Assembly (NCBI GenBank): GCA_016869435.1
Contig: VGEB01000010.1
Span: forward strand, 1 to 48,798
Length of the DNA: 48,798 bases
From: Alphaproteobacteria bacterium
Lineage (GTDB): Bacteria > Pseudomonadota > Alphaproteobacteria > Rhizobiales > Beijerinckiaceae
Direction of reading: 5' to 3'
In this document: in pieces, positions 34,242 to 43,475 of the stretch
Numbering within the stretch: the first letter of the stretch is position 1
Layout of the letters: each line of letters starts with the position of its first letter
Position numbers and translations under genes: made by a program
Notes under the pieces: model-generated
Databases searched by the model: none
Told to the model about the DNA's origin: nothing
What the model saw: only the letters and a program-made list of their open reading frames with translations

Positions 34242-36485
34242 TTATAGGCCGGCGCGTGCGAGTTCGACCTGAGGCGGCCGCGTCGCCTTGTCCTCGAATT
34301 TCGCGCGATAGACGACGAAATTCTCCATTACCCGCTGCACATAATTGCGTGTTTCCGTGATCGGAATCCGCTCGACCCAGTCGATCGGATCGATATGGGG
34401 CTTGCGCGGATCGCCATAGGCGTCGATCCACTGCTTGACGCGTCCGCCGCCGGCGTTGTAGGCGGCGAATGTCAGCAAATAGGCGCCGCGATATTCGCCG
34501 AGCAGAATGCCGAGATGCGCTGCGCCCAGTTGGGCGTTGAAGGGCGGATCTTTAAGCATCCGCGAAATGTCGAAGCTCACGCCCCGCATAGAGGCGGTGT
34601 GCCGCGCCGTCGAGGCGATCATCTGCATCAGGCCCATGGCGCCGGCGGAAGAAACCGCCCTCGGATCGAAGGCGCTTTCCTGACGCGCAACGGCGAAGAC
34701 GATCGAGCGCGACGCCGAGCCCGGAAGGGCGTCGAAGTCCGGAACCCCATAGGCCGGGAAAGCGACGTCGTCGAGCGCGATCCCGCGATAGGACGCCGCC
34801 TTGCCGTAAACGAGCGAGAGCTTGGCGTCGCCCTGGCGGGCGATGATCTCGCCAAGCGCCGCGACCTGCGCCTCCACTCGCAAATATTTGGCGCTGTCGA
34901 GTGCGAGCGACGCCGCCACCTCCTTCTCTCCGAGGGCGAACAACAGCTCAGCGACTCGAACCGCTTCCTCCCGCTTGTCGCCGGACGCGGCCTGCGGCGG
35001 CGGGCGAAGCGGGCGATCCTCGGCGCCCAGCCGGGCGCCGGCCAGTTGCCCGTAGAAGGTCGTCGAATGCGTCGCCGCCTGCAGATAGAAATTATGCGCC
35101 CTTGCGTCGTTCTCGACTTCCGCCGTGCGGCCCAGCCAATACAATGCGCGAGATTTCTGCAGCGGCGTTTCGGCGATCTCTCCAAGTGTCTTAAAATGGC
35201 GCTCGGCCTTGATCGGATCCTTGAGGAACCGAAGGGCGATCCAGCCGGCGTTGAATTCCGCGTCGACCTTGTTGCTGGTCTTTACCGCCGCATGCTGTGC
35301 GCAAAGGATATAGGCGGTTTCGGCGTCGCCCTGATCGAGCAGCTTGCGCGCCACGATGCGCCGTTCTTCCCACCAGACGTCGCCGTCGACGACCTGTTCG
35401 ATGTCACGCGGGGCCTTGCGCAGCAGCGCGCCCGCTTCGGCGAATTTGTTGGCTGTGCGCAGCTTGTGCACGCGCCCGTAAAGCAGCCCCGGATCGTTTT
35501 GCACGGACGGCGGCAACGCCGCCGCCAATTTATCGACGCCGGACATGCGCGCGCGGGCGAGCAGCACGACGTCCTTGCCGGCGAGTTCGGCGCTGCGCAA
35601 GGCGAGCGAGCTCTTCCCCGCATAGAGCAGGCGGTCGGCGCGGAATTTGTGATCGGCCGGCGCCAGAAGCTCGCCGAGCTCCTTATTGAAGATCGAATCG
35701 AACCCCTGTCCGATATCCTCATTGCGCCAGGCGTCGCGCGCCAAAGCCGCCGCCGACTCGAAATCGCCTTCGCGCGCGATGACGCGCGCCAAAGCATATT
35801 TCCCATAGGCGGTGAGCGGCTTTGTTTCGGCGAACCAGGCCAATACGACTTTGTCGGGCTGATGCTCGGCGACGAGCGCCTGCTCGCCGCGACGGCGCAG
35901 CCAGTCCGCGGCGGGCCAGGTCGGATGGGCCGCCATGAACGCGGCGATGCGGTTGAAGCCGGCTTCGTGCGGATGAAGCCGCAGGCCGACCCAGCGGGCC
36001 GCGGCGGCGGCCAGCGGCGCCTGCGCGCGCGACGCGGCGTCGTCGCCATGAACGAAATCGCCGGCCTTATAAGCCGCGACCGCCTGGATGAAGGCGTCCG
36101 CGTCCTCGCCGAGCAGAGATCGAGCGGATTCAGCGAGCGTGTTGGCGCCATCGAGCCGGCGCGCTGTCGGAGCGTTCGCAACGATCGGCGGCAGCGCGCC
36201 GTCCTCGCCGCTGAACAGCGAATTCCCAAGAGGATGCGCCGCCTCATTGTCTGGGTCTGCGCGGTCGAGATCGATGAGCTGGTGGACGGCCTCCTGCAAG
36301 GAGCCGACCCGGGAACGCCAGGCGCCGAGACTTAAAGGAACCGAGGGCGTCCACCGCCAGGCTGAGCGTCGCGCCTCGCCGTCGCCAAGACGGTCAAAAC
36401 CGGTGAAAGCCGGCGCGGCGATCAGCAGGGCTGTGACGCCGACAGTGAGTTTGAACCGGGTCGCAACGCGTCGAGGCAACATCAT
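34242..36485 (-). CDS. Soluble lytic murein transglycosylase
   Basis: Cleaves the glycan strands of peptidoglycan to 1,6-anhydro products; about 747 residues, as for Slt70. A signal/anchor segment covers residues 10-30, a long alpha-helical superhelix (U/L domains) 60-560, and the catalytic SLT domain about 580-720. The catalytic Glu is in ARQESAFDPRAVSSAGAMGLMQ and the fold-closing motifs are TFAAYNAGGGRVKQW and ITETRNYVQRVMEN. An AAGGA site precedes GTG 36488 and ATG 36485; either may be the start. It may remove damaged wall in concert with PbpC further along the same strand, but 0.7 kb and another gene separate them. Confidence 0.95.
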   Translation of the reverse strand: MMLPRRVATRFKLTVGVTALLIAAPAFTGFDRLGDGEARRSAWRWTPSVPLSLGAWRSRVGSLQEAVHQLIDLDRADPDNEAAHPLGNSLFSGEDGALPPIVANAPTARRLDGANTLAESARSLLGEDADAFIQAVAAYKAGDFVHGDDAASRAQAPLAAAAARWVGLRLHPHEAGFNRIAAFMAAHPTWPAADWLRRRGEQALVAEHQPDKVVLAWFAETKPLTAYGKYALARVIAREGDFESAAALARDAWRNEDIGQGFDSIFNKELGELLAPADHKFRADRLLYAGKSSLALRSAELAGKDVVLLARARMSGVDKLAAALPPSVQNDPGLLYGRVHKLRTANKFAEAGALLRKAPRDIEQVVDGDVWWEERRIVARKLLDQGDAETAYILCAQHAAVKTSNKVDAEFNAGWIALRFLKDPIKAERHFKTLGEIAETPLQKSRALYWLGRTAEVENDARAHNFYLQAATHSTTFYGQLAGARLGAEDRPLRPPPQAASGDKREEAVRVAELLFALGEKEVAASLALDSAKYLRVEAQVAALGEIIARQGDAKLSLVYGKAASYRGIALDDVAFPAYGVPDFDALPGSASRSIVFAVARQESAFDPRAVSSAGAMGLMQMIASTARHTASMRGVSFDISRMLKDPPFNAQLGAAHLGILLGEYRGAYLLTFAAYNAGGGRVKQWIDAYGDPRKPHIDPIDWVERIPITETRNYVQRVMENFVVYRAKFEDKATRPPQVELARAGL

Positions 36486-36689
36486 CACCGTATGTCCTTA
36501 CTGGCGTGAAAAAGCTGCTCTCACTTGGTTTACGAAGCATCAACTTCGTGCGCCGCCTACGAATTCGATCTCTCCCGCTCCACCCATAGCGTAGGGCTTT
36601 CCTCGACGCGGCCCAGCGGCTATGAAGGGCGCCTCAATCTTAGCGACGCAATTACGGCGGCTCTGGGGCGTACGGAAGGCTCTGATTCA

Positions 36690-37583
36690 ATGAGTGGAAG
36701 GCCGATTTTTCACGGGTCGATGACGGCCCTGGTCACGCCGTTTTCCCATGGAGAAGTCGACTATGACGCCCTGCGCGCGCTGATCGATTGGCAGATCGAA
36801 AATGGAACGCATGGCCTCGTGCCGGTTGGCACGACAGGCGAAAGCCCGACGCTCAGCCATGAAGAGCATGGTCGCGTCATCACTGAAACGATTCGCGCCG
36901 CGCGCGGGCGGGCGCCGGTCGTCGCCGGCGCGGGCTCGAACAATACGCGCGAAGCCATCGCCATCGCCGGCCATGCCGAGCGGGCGGGCGCCGACGGGCT
37001 TCTGATCGTCACGCCCTACTACAATAAGCCCAATCAGGAAGGGCTTTATCTGCACTTCAAGGCGATCAACGACGCCGTCTCGATCCCCATCATCATTTAT
37101 AATATTCCGCCGCGCTCGGTGATCGACATGAGCGTCGACACCATGAAGCGCTGCGCAGAGCTGAAGAATGTCGTCGGCGTCAAGGATGCGACAGGAAATA
37201 TCGGCCGCATTTCGCTTCAACGCGCCGCGATGGGGCCGGATTTCATCCAGCTTTCGGGCGACGATCTCACCGCGCTCGCCTGCATGGCCGCGGGCGCGCA
37301 TGGCTGTATCTCGGTCGTCGCCAATATTGCGCCGCGGCTCTGCGCCGATTTGCAAAATGCCTGTCTCGCGGGCGACTACGCCAAAGCTTTGGAGATTCAG
37401 GACAGGCTGACGCCGCTGCATGTCGCAACTTTTCTCGAGGCAGGCGTCACGGGCGCCAAATATGGCCTGTCGCTTCTCGGCAAGGTCGAGGAGGAGGTGC
37501 GTCTTCCGTTGGTTCCGTGCACGCAACCGACCAAGGATCGCATACGCGCCGCGATGGTTCACGCCGGCGTGCTCGCCGCTTAA
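36690..37583 (+). CDS. dapA: 4-hydroxy-tetrahydrodipicolinate synthase
   Basis: First enzyme of the diaminopimelate/lysine branch, supplying the peptidoglycan crosslink; 297 residues. The Schiff-base Lys165 is in [10 protein letters not shown], the catalytic Tyr137 in [10 protein letters not shown], and [14 protein letters not shown] (47-60) is the pyruvate-binding signature. ATG 36690 has GGAAGG about eleven bases upstream; a longer open frame from 36525 shows no family sequence. smpB follows after 54 bases on the same strand. Confidence 0.96.
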   Translation: MSGRPIFHGSMTALVTPFSHGEVDYDALRALIDWQIENGTHGLVPVGTTGESPTLSHEEHGRVITETIRAARGRAPVVAGAGSNNTREAIAIAGHAERAGADGLLIVTPYYNKPNQEGLYLHFKAINDAVSIPIIIYNIPPRSVIDMSVDTMKRCAELKNVVGVKDATGNIGRISLQRAAMGPDFIQLSGDDLTALACMAAGAHGCISVVANIAPRLCADLQNACLAGDYAKALEIQDRLTPLHVATFLEAGVTGAKYGLSLLGKVEEEVRLPLVPCTQPTKDRIRAAMVHAGVLAA

Positions 37584-37637
37584 AGTTCCAGACCTGCGTT
37601 TCTCGCATATCTCATTGAAGCGCTTCGGGGAGAGTCA

Positions 37638-38114
37638 GTGGCCGCAAAGCCGGAGCCGAATTTCAAGGTCGTCGCCGACAATCGCAAGGCGCGCTACAAC
37701 TACGAAATCGGCGAAACTTTCGAAGCCGGGCTGGCGCTGACGGGCACCGAGGTGAAGTCCCTGCGCACCGGAAAGGCGACGATCGCGGAGAGCTATGCTC
37801 ATGTCGATCGGCAGGGCGAAGCTTGGCTCGTCAACGCCAACATCCCAGAATATCTTGCCGGCAACCGCTTCAACCATCCGCCAAAGCGGCCGCGCAAGCT
37901 GCTGCTCAAATCACGCGAACTCGCCAAGCTGTCGCAGGCGGTTGAGCGCGAAGGCATGACGATCGTGCCGCTCAAACTCTATTTTAACGCCAAGGGACGG
38001 GCCAAGCTGCAGCTTGCGCTGGCGAAGGGCAAGAAGCTGCATGATAAGCGCGAAGTCGAAAAAAAGCGCGACTGGAGTCGCGAAAAAGGTCGCCTCTTGC
38101 GCGCGCGGGGATAA
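37638..38114 (+). CDS. smpB: SsrA (tmRNA)-binding protein
   Basis: Brings tmRNA to stalled ribosomes; 158 residues. The family opening [29 protein letters not shown] (about 15-43) and the basic C-terminal helix with [21 protein letters not shown] are both complete. The start is a GTG at 37638 with GGGGAGAG a few bases upstream. It is convergent with the NYN nuclease gene, with a strong shared terminator between them. Confidence 0.97.
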   Translation: MAAKPEPNFKVVADNRKARYNYEIGETFEAGLALTGTEVKSLRTGKATIAESYAHVDRQGEAWLVNANIPEYLAGNRFNHPPKRPRKLLLKSRELAKLSQAVEREGMTIVPLKLYFNAKGRAKLQLALAKGKKLHDKREVEKKRDWSREKGRLLRARG

Positions 38115-38123
38115 GTGATCGCC

Positions 38124-38158
38124 AAAAAAATCCGGCCTCTCGCAGTCGATAGGCCGGA
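38124..38158. terminator. Bidirectional terminator between smpB and the NYN gene
   Basis: TCCGGCCT (38131-38138) and AGGCCGGA (38151-38158) form an 8-bp stem. On the minus strand it is followed by seven T (complement of the A-run at 38124-38130), an excellent terminator for the NYN gene. On the plus strand the tail is CTATAATTTT, weaker but usable for smpB. Confidence 0.85.
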
Positions 38159-38185
38159 CTATAATTTTCACTTCGGCGTTTAGCG

Positions 38186-38794
38186 TCACTCGCCTTCGTC
38201 TTCGGCGTGAGCCGCCTGCGGCGCCGGACGCGGGCGCTCCTGATAGCGCTGCATGCGCTCGGCGCGTTCGCCCGGATCGCGGCCGATCTTTCCGACGAGA
38301 TGGATGAGGTCGATGAATTCGTCGGCCTGCCGACGCAATTCATCGGCGATCATCGGCGGCTGGGTGGTGATCGTCGAGATCACCGACACGCGGACGCCGC
38401 GCCGCTGCACGGCCTCGACCAGCGAGCGGAAGTCGCCATCGCCCGAGAACAGGACCATGTGGTCGATATGCTCCGCCATCTCCATGGCGTCGACCGCAAG
38501 CTCGATGTCCATATTGCCTTTAACTTTGCGACGACCGAGCGAATCGACGAATTCTTTCGTCGGCTTGGTCACCACCGCATAGCCGTTGTAGTCCAGCCAG
38601 TCGATCAGCGGCCGGATCGAGGAATATTCCTGATCCTCGATCAGCGCCGTATAGTAGAAGGCGCGGATCAGACGGCCCTTGCCCTGAAATTCGCGAAGCA
38701 ACCGCTTATAATCAATATCGAATCCCAGCGATTTCGCGGTCGCATAGAGGTTTGCGCCGTCAATGAATAATGCAATTCGTTCGATATCTGCCAT
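38186..38794 (-). CDS. NYN-domain (LabA/DUF88) family nuclease-like protein
   Basis: A 202-residue PIN-like protein. The acidic metal-binding residues are in ALFIDGANLY (near 8-17), NMDIELAVDAM (near 95) and LFSGDGDFRSLVEAVQ (near 115-130), and the sheet-helix order is that of NYN proteins, which cleave or bind RNA. The last 40 residues are Arg/Glu/Pro-rich and probably disordered. The ribosome binding site is weak (GAGACGAAT). It stands divergent from rpoZ. The substrate is unknown. Confidence 0.88.
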   Translation of the reverse strand: MADIERIALFIDGANLYATAKSLGFDIDYKRLLREFQGKGRLIRAFYYTALIEDQEYSSIRPLIDWLDYNGYAVVTKPTKEFVDSLGRRKVKGNMDIELAVDAMEMAEHIDHMVLFSGDGDFRSLVEAVQRRGVRVSVISTITTQPPMIADELRRQADEFIDLIHLVGKIGRDPGERAERMQRYQERPRPAPQAAHAEDEGE

Positions 38795-39161
38795 ATTCGT
38801 CTCGTAGTCGGGCTAGTGTGATCACGCGGGCTTTGATTATACATCAACCCGCAGCTCGGCGTTTTGCTCAATCGTATCAATGGCCGGACGGAGCGAGTTT
38901 TCGCCGCATCCGCTGGGATGTTCAGCAGCCATCTTAGAAAAAGCGCTGCGCGCGTCTCTTCCGAATACATCGCCTCTGATTGTCACAGCGTCAAGAGCAA
39001 CTGCGCCTTTTTGCGGGCCGATCATCGGCGATTTTCTAGAATGAATCCCAAGTGCAACGTCAAAAATGGTTAACTGCGCGTCTAGGTTCAAGAAATTATT
39101 GCGTAATTTTCATAATTGGCGTATCAGCGCTCTTCCCCAACCGCATGGAGCTTGACAGCAA
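38795..39161. other. AT-richer gap between the NYN gene and rpoZ
   Basis: A 367-base stretch with clearly lower GC than its flanks. It must hold the divergent promoters. A minus-strand frame (38837-39091, TTG start, or ATG at 39025) encodes up to 84 residues with a reasonable composition (GPQKGAVALDAVTIRGDVFG), but it has no ribosome binding site and no recognised relative; I cannot support it as a gene. Confidence 0.4.
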
Positions 39162-39548
39162 ATGGCGCGCGTTACTGTCGAAGATTGCATCGACAAAATC
39201 GAAAACCGCTTCGACCTCGTTCTTCTTGCGGCGCACCGGGCGCGGAACATCTCGTCGGGTCAGCCGATCCTTGTCGATCGCGATCGCGACAAAAATCCCG
39301 TCGTCGCCCTTCGAGAGATCGCCGAAGCGGCGCTCGCGCCAGACGATCTATCCGAGGACTTCATCCACTCGCTGCAGCGTCACGTCGAAGTCGACGAACC
39401 GGAAGCCGAGACGGCTCCCGCCCTGACCCCCGCGGTCGGCGGAGACATCGAAGGCGAGGCGCAGTTCGACCGGATGACCGAAGAAGATCTGCTGCGCGGT
39501 CTCGAAGGTTTGGTGCCGCCCGCCGAGGTCGAGGACGAGGCGGAGTAG
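39162..39548 (+). CDS. rpoZ: RNA polymerase omega subunit
   Basis: Helps assemble RNA polymerase by holding beta-prime; 128 residues. [20 protein letters not shown] and [15 protein letters not shown] form the conserved core (1-60) and the acidic C-terminal tail is typical of alphaproteobacteria. It also contributes to ppGpp binding in the polymerase, which suits its position just before rsh. Confidence 0.97.
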   Translation: MARVTVEDCIDKIENRFDLVLLAAHRARNISSGQPILVDRDRDKNPVVALREIAEAALAPDDLSEDFIHSLQRHVEVDEPEAETAPALTPAVGGDIEGEAQFDRMTEEDLLRGLEGLVPPAEVEDEAE

Positions 39549-39754
39549 GCCACGCTCGACGGGGCCTTCCAAGAGGCGGCTCGGCCGTAAAATCGCCGCC
39601 TGCGCGGGTCGTCGCTGTTGGTCACGGCGGCCGGGCTGCGCTATCCTCGGCTTGCTACATCCGCGCTCCGGCGCAGCTCGCTCGGCCCAAGCATTAAATT
39701 TGCGTAAGGAAGGGCTTGCGCGCCGGCGCATAACCCATCTTCGGCGCCACGCGC

Positions 39755-41962
39755 ATGATGCGTCAGTATGAGCTCGTCGAACGCGTGCGGAAATACAATC
39801 CGCGCGTCGACGAGGATTTGCTAAACCGGGCCTATGTTTACGCCATGAAGGCGCATGGGGCGCAAACCCGCGCCTCCGGCGACCCTTATTTTTCGCATCC
39901 GCTCGAAGTCGCCGCGATCTTGACCGATCTCAAGCTTGACGACGCGACGATCGTCGCGGCAGTGCTGCACGACACGCTCGAAGACACCAACGCCACGCGC
40001 GAAGAGATCGACCGGCTGTTTGGGGAACAGATCGGCAGACTGGTCGAAGGCCTGACCAAGATCGAAAAGCTCGATCTCGTCACCAAACAGGCGCGTCAGG
40101 GCGAGAATTTCCGCAAACTGTTGCTCGCCGTCGCCGAAGACGTGCGCGTGCTGCTCGTCAAACTCGCCGACCGCCTGCACAATATGCGCACGTTGCATTT
40201 CGTGCCGCAGGACAAGCGCGCGCGCATCGCCCAGGAAACGCTCGACATCTATGCGCCGCTCGCCGGCCGTATGGGCATGCAGCGCCTGCGCGAGGAATTG
40301 GAAGGCCTCGCCTTCCGCCATCTGATGCCGGAGGCGCATCAGACCATCGAGCAGCGCCTCCATGATCTGCGCGCCAAGAACGGCCGCATCATCAGGCGCA
40401 TTGAGGACGAGCTCACCAAGGAGTTCGCGGCGCGCGGCATCACCGCTGCGGTCACCGGGCGTCAGAAGACGCCCTATTCAGTGTGGCGCAAGATGGAGCG
40501 CAAATCGATCTCGTTCGAACAGCTCTCCGACATTTTCGGCTTTCGGATCATCGTCGGCAGCGTCGAGGATTGTTATCGCGCGCTCGGCGTCGTGCATACG
40601 AAATGGCCGAACGTCCCCGGCCGCTTCAAGGATTATATTTCGACGCCTAAACAGAACGACTATCGCTCGATCCACACCACCGTGATCGGTCCGGGCCATC
40701 AGCGCGTCGAACTTCAGATTCGCACCGCTGAAATGCATGAGATCGCGCGCTTCGGCATCGCCGCCCATGCGCTTTACAAGGACGCGATCGGCGCGCAAGG
40801 CCGCGAGGAGCTGGCGAAGGAAAGCCGCGCCTTCCGCTGGCTGCAGGAAACGCTCGATCTCCTCGCCCATGGCGACAGTCCCGAGGAATTCCTCGAACAT
40901 ACGCGGCTCGAACTGTTCCAGGATCAGGTGTTCTGCTTCACGCCCAAGGGCGGCCTGATCGCGCTGCCGCGCGGCGCGACGCCGATCGATTTCGCCTATG
41001 CGGTGCATACGAAGCTCGGCGATTCAGCCGTCGGCGCGAAAATCAACGGGCGCGTCGCTCCGGTGCTGTCGCAGCTGAAAAACGGCGACGAGGTCGAAAT
41101 CATCCGCGCCGAGGGCCATGTGCCGCCCGCCGCCTGGGAGGCGGCGGTCGCGACCGGCAAGGCGCGCGCCGCGATCAGGCGCGCGACGCGCGACGCCGTT
41201 CGTCATCAATATGCGGGGCTTGGCCGCCAGATCGTCGAGCGCGCGTTTGAGCGCGCCGGCCGAGTTTGGAGCGAGGACAAGCTGAAATCGGCGCTGATGC
41301 GGCTGGCGCGTCCCTCGGTCGAAGACGCGCTCGCCGCCGTCGGCCGCGGCGAAATCTATTCGGGCGACGTGGTCAAGGCGGTCTATCCGGATTTCAGCGA
41401 AGAGCGCAAAGCCGCGTCGACTCCCATCGCGCCGGGCGAGCCGGGATGGTTCGGCGTCAAGGCCAACGCCAATGTGGTCTTTAAGGCGCCGGGCGCGAAA
41501 GACGACGGCGGCGCGATTCCGATCCGCGGGTTGCGCGGCGACGCGCCGGTCAGTTTCGCGCCGGAGGGCGGCGCGGTGCCGGGCGATCGCATCGTCGGGA
41601 TTTTCACGCCGGGCGAGGGGATCACCATCTATCCGATCCAGTCGCCGTCGCTCACCGCCTTCGACGATCAGCCGGAACGCTGGCTCGACGTGCGCTGGGA
41701 TATCGAGGCCGGGTCGGCGGCGCTCTTTCCCGCGCGCCTCGTCGTCACCGCGATCAACGAACCGGGCTCGCTCGGCGCGCTGGCGACGCTGATCGGCGAG
41801 ACCGGCGCCAATATCGACAACATCAGCTTCAAGGCGCATTCGCCCGACTTCCGCGAAATGACCTTTGATCTCGAAGTCGCGGATTTGAAACATTTGAACA
41901 GCATCGTCGCGCGGCTGCGGTCGAGCCCGCTGGTGAGCAAGGTGGAGCGGGTGATCGGGTAG
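39755..41962 (+). CDS. rsh: Bifunctional (p)ppGpp synthetase/hydrolase (Rsh)
   Basis: Makes and degrades (p)ppGpp, the stringent response signal; 735 residues. The hydrolase HD domain (about 20-180) has SHPLEVAA, VLHDTLEDT and ADRLHNMRT. The synthetase domain (about 230-350) has GRQKTPYSVWRKM, YISTPKQNDYRSIHTT and VELQIRT. TGS (about 385-450) begins QVFCFTPKG, and the ACT domain closes the protein (LVVTAINEPGSLGALATLIG). ATG 39755 is used; 39758 is equally possible. A decayed copy of the ACT-coding part lies at 42591-42713. Confidence 0.97.
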   Translation: MMRQYELVERVRKYNPRVDEDLLNRAYVYAMKAHGAQTRASGDPYFSHPLEVAAILTDLKLDDATIVAAVLHDTLEDTNATREEIDRLFGEQIGRLVEGLTKIEKLDLVTKQARQGENFRKLLLAVAEDVRVLLVKLADRLHNMRTLHFVPQDKRARIAQETLDIYAPLAGRMGMQRLREELEGLAFRHLMPEAHQTIEQRLHDLRAKNGRIIRRIEDELTKEFAARGITAAVTGRQKTPYSVWRKMERKSISFEQLSDIFGFRIIVGSVEDCYRALGVVHTKWPNVPGRFKDYISTPKQNDYRSIHTTVIGPGHQRVELQIRTAEMHEIARFGIAAHALYKDAIGAQGREELAKESRAFRWLQETLDLLAHGDSPEEFLEHTRLELFQDQVFCFTPKGGLIALPRGATPIDFAYAVHTKLGDSAVGAKINGRVAPVLSQLKNGDEVEIIRAEGHVPPAAWEAAVATGKARAAIRRATRDAVRHQYAGLGRQIVERAFERAGRVWSEDKLKSALMRLARPSVEDALAAVGRGEIYSGDVVKAVYPDFSEERKAASTPIAPGEPGWFGVKANANVVFKAPGAKDDGGAIPIRGLRGDAPVSFAPEGGAVPGDRIVGIFTPGEGITIYPIQSPSLTAFDDQPERWLDVRWDIEAGSAALFPARLVVTAINEPGSLGALATLIGETGANIDNISFKAHSPDFREMTFDLEVADLKHLNSIVARLRSSPLVSKVERVIG

Positions 41963-42018
41963 CAGTGTGGCGTGTGAGTTTCAGATCGTTTGCTGAATTG
42001 AACTATCGGTTGATTGCT

Positions 42019-42468
42019 TCAGCGCAAATTCTTCGTCATCTGAATGCAGTCGGAGGCCAATCCTGTGAGTTCCGATTCGTCCCAAAGATCTTTTTTCCAT
42101 CCCATTTTTTCGTAGAAGCCCACAGCGTCGGGCGCTGCGTTGACCAACAATTTCGTGATCCCAAAGCGCCGTGCATAGTCTTCAGTCAACGATGAAAGCT
42201 CACGTCCGTGCCCCGACCGCTGAACGTCTGGCGCAATCGACACCAGCCTCACAACTCCTGAGCGGTGGCCAACCTCGTCGAGACGAACTGTGCCAATCGG
42301 GCGCCCGCGCAGCTTCAGTAATAGTGGGTGGTTCGTCTTGAGATGTTCATCCGGATGATTCTCGTTATAGTTGTATCTTCCCTTAGCTTCCCACAAAACC
42401 GTCTGGCGAAGGAAATGATAGTCCTTCCAGTCGTCTGCGCTGTTTACTTCAGCAAGTTTGTAGTTCAT
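42019..42468 (-). CDS. GNAT-family N-acetyltransferase
   Basis: A 149-residue acetyl-CoA-dependent acyltransferase. The acetyl-CoA-binding core is VRLVSIAPDVQRSGHGRELS (motif A, R/Q-x-x-G-x-G/A) followed by LLVNAAPDAVGFYEKMGWKK (motif B). The substrate is unknown. I chose ATG 42468 (MNYKLAEV), preceded by AGAG; an earlier GTG at 42507 has no site. Base use is lower in GC than neighbours. It lies in the patch inserted between rsh and pdxJ. Confidence 0.85.
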   Translation of the reverse strand: MNYKLAEVNSADDWKDYHFLRQTVLWEAKGRYNYNENHPDEHLKTNHPLLLKLRGRPIGTVRLDEVGHRSGVVRLVSIAPDVQRSGHGRELSSLTEDYARRFGITKLLVNAAPDAVGFYEKMGWKKDLWDESELTGLASDCIQMTKNLR

Positions 42469-42590
42469 CAAAAATCTCTGGGCGTCGCGGAGAATGATCC
42501 TGCGCACCGAATCGAAGCTCGTGAGGAGGACGAAAATCGCGAGTTAGGAAAATTCGACTTTATGAATTAAGCGCCCTCGAACATTGCGAC

Positions 42591-42713
42591 GCTGGCGATG
42601 CGTTGGCAAGGCAATTCGGAGTCTTCCGCACTGTTTCCCGCCCACATCGTTGTCGCCGCGATCAACGAGCAAAGCTCGCTTGGCGCTCGTGACGCTGGTA
42701 AGCGCGGCAATCG
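42591..42713 (+). pseudogene. Decayed copy of the rsh 3' (ACT-domain) end
   Basis: Translated from 42598, the frame reads MRWQGNSESSALFPAHIVVA then AINEQSSLGA. The end of Rsh in this window reads VRWDIEAGSAALFPARLVVT then AINEPGSLGA at about 41691-41785. The match then breaks up with gaps, although GACGCTGG and GCGGCAAT still align with the rsh sequence. There is no start signal, no upstream domain and no proper end. So this is a non-functional relic of an rsh terminus, diverged from the intact copy 0.9 kb away. Confidence 0.75.
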
Positions 42714-42746
42714 TGGTTCTGTCGCGAGCCTTAACCCAAGTTCTTT

Positions 42747-42974
42747 CTATATGTCAGAGCAACATGCGTTGGGGCGGCTCCGCTTTTTTGCTTCCTGTAT
42801 CGGCGGGCAGGGCGTATCGCCGTAGGAACAGAAGACGCAGCAATCCCCTGACTTCGGCTTTAAGAGCACGCCGCAGCCTTTGCACTCGTAGAAATACTGG
42901 CAGGCGTCGGTTGGCATCGTTTCCGTTGCTCGATGGCCGCAAAAGGGGCAGGTGATTGTCGAGACCAGCTTCAT
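42747..42974 (-). CDS. Cysteine-rich GDCC-type protein next to MerT
   Basis: A 75-residue cytoplasmic protein with ten cysteines, including zinc-ribbon-like pairs CPFCGH and CKGCG, the block GDCCVFCSYGDTPCPPIQ, and a CC pair near the C-terminus. Proteins with this GDCCVxCSYG...CPPIQ block occur beside merT genes. They are candidates for metal (mercury or thiol-reactive metal) capture or transfer. The ATG (42974-42972) follows the merT stop directly (TGAATG), so the two are co-translated. Confidence 0.78.
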   Translation of the reverse strand: MKLVSTITCPFCGHRATETMPTDACQYFYECKGCGVLLKPKSGDCCVFCSYGDTPCPPIQEAKKRSRPNACCSDI

Positions 42975-43406
42975 TCAACGCCACCGAAAAAGCTTGAGCA
43001 ACGCCGGGTCGATATAGCTCCAACTCGCGGCCGCCAGCGCAATCGCCGAAGCGCAGAGCAGTAGAGCGAGCATTGAACGAGAGCGCTCTGGGGACGCGCA
43101 GTTCGCCTTTGAGGCGCATATCACGGGGCGTTTCATCCACCATGCGCTCCATCCTCCGCTAATCGCCAAGGCGCTCGCAGCGAGTAGCGGGACGCGCCAC
43201 GCGGCGATCAATTCAAGGCCGCCAAAAACGCCTGCGCCCGCGCCGAGCGCTGCGAGCCCCAGCGGTATGACACAGCACGACGACGCCACGACCGCGCCGA
43301 GGCCGGCGACGAGTCCAAAAGCGGCGAACCAATTCGATGAGGCAGGGACGGCAGGCGGAGCCGAAGCCGCTGGTGTTTTTTTTTGCGCGGCGTCATTGAC
43401 GGTCAT
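42975..43406 (-). CDS. merT: Mercuric ion transport protein MerT
   Basis: An inner-membrane Hg(II) importer, 143 residues, with three hydrophobic segments (about 28-58, 68-90, 112-132). The two defining Cys pairs are present: Cys44-Cys45 in VVASSCCVIPLG within the first span, and Cys97 and Cys103 (ICASKANCAS) in the loop after the second. The N-terminal 25 residues are Ala/Pro-rich and unusual. ATG 43406 has AAGG seven bases upstream. It is divergent from a frameshifted merR, and no merA or merP is present in the window, so its role in resistance is unclear. Confidence 0.88.
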   Translation of the reverse strand: MTVNDAAQKKTPAASAPPAVPASSNWFAAFGLVAGLGAVVASSCCVIPLGLAALGAGAGVFGGLELIAAWRVPLLAASALAISGGWSAWWMKRPVICASKANCASPERSRSMLALLLCASAIALAAASWSYIDPALLKLFRWR

Positions 43407-43442
43407 GGTTTGCCCTTTCTTGACATGGTGGCTATCGTGCAC

Positions 43443-43459
43443 CCCGTAGCGACTACGGG
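43443..43459. promoter_or_regulatory. MerR-type operator between merT and merR
   Basis: CCCGTA (43443-43448) and TACGGG (43454-43459) form a dyad around 5 bases. It resembles the CCGTAC...GTACGG operator of mercury operons. It lies between the divergent merT and merR starts, where MerR would bind; a TTGCAC -35-like box lies beside it in the merT direction. Confidence 0.65.
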
Positions 43460-43475
43460 TGCAAGAGAATAATCC

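Noticed and set aside
34395-36335. 646-codon open frame on the plus strand
   Set aside because: Antisense to the lytic transglycosylase, Arg/Gly-rich and without recognisable domains; a shadow.
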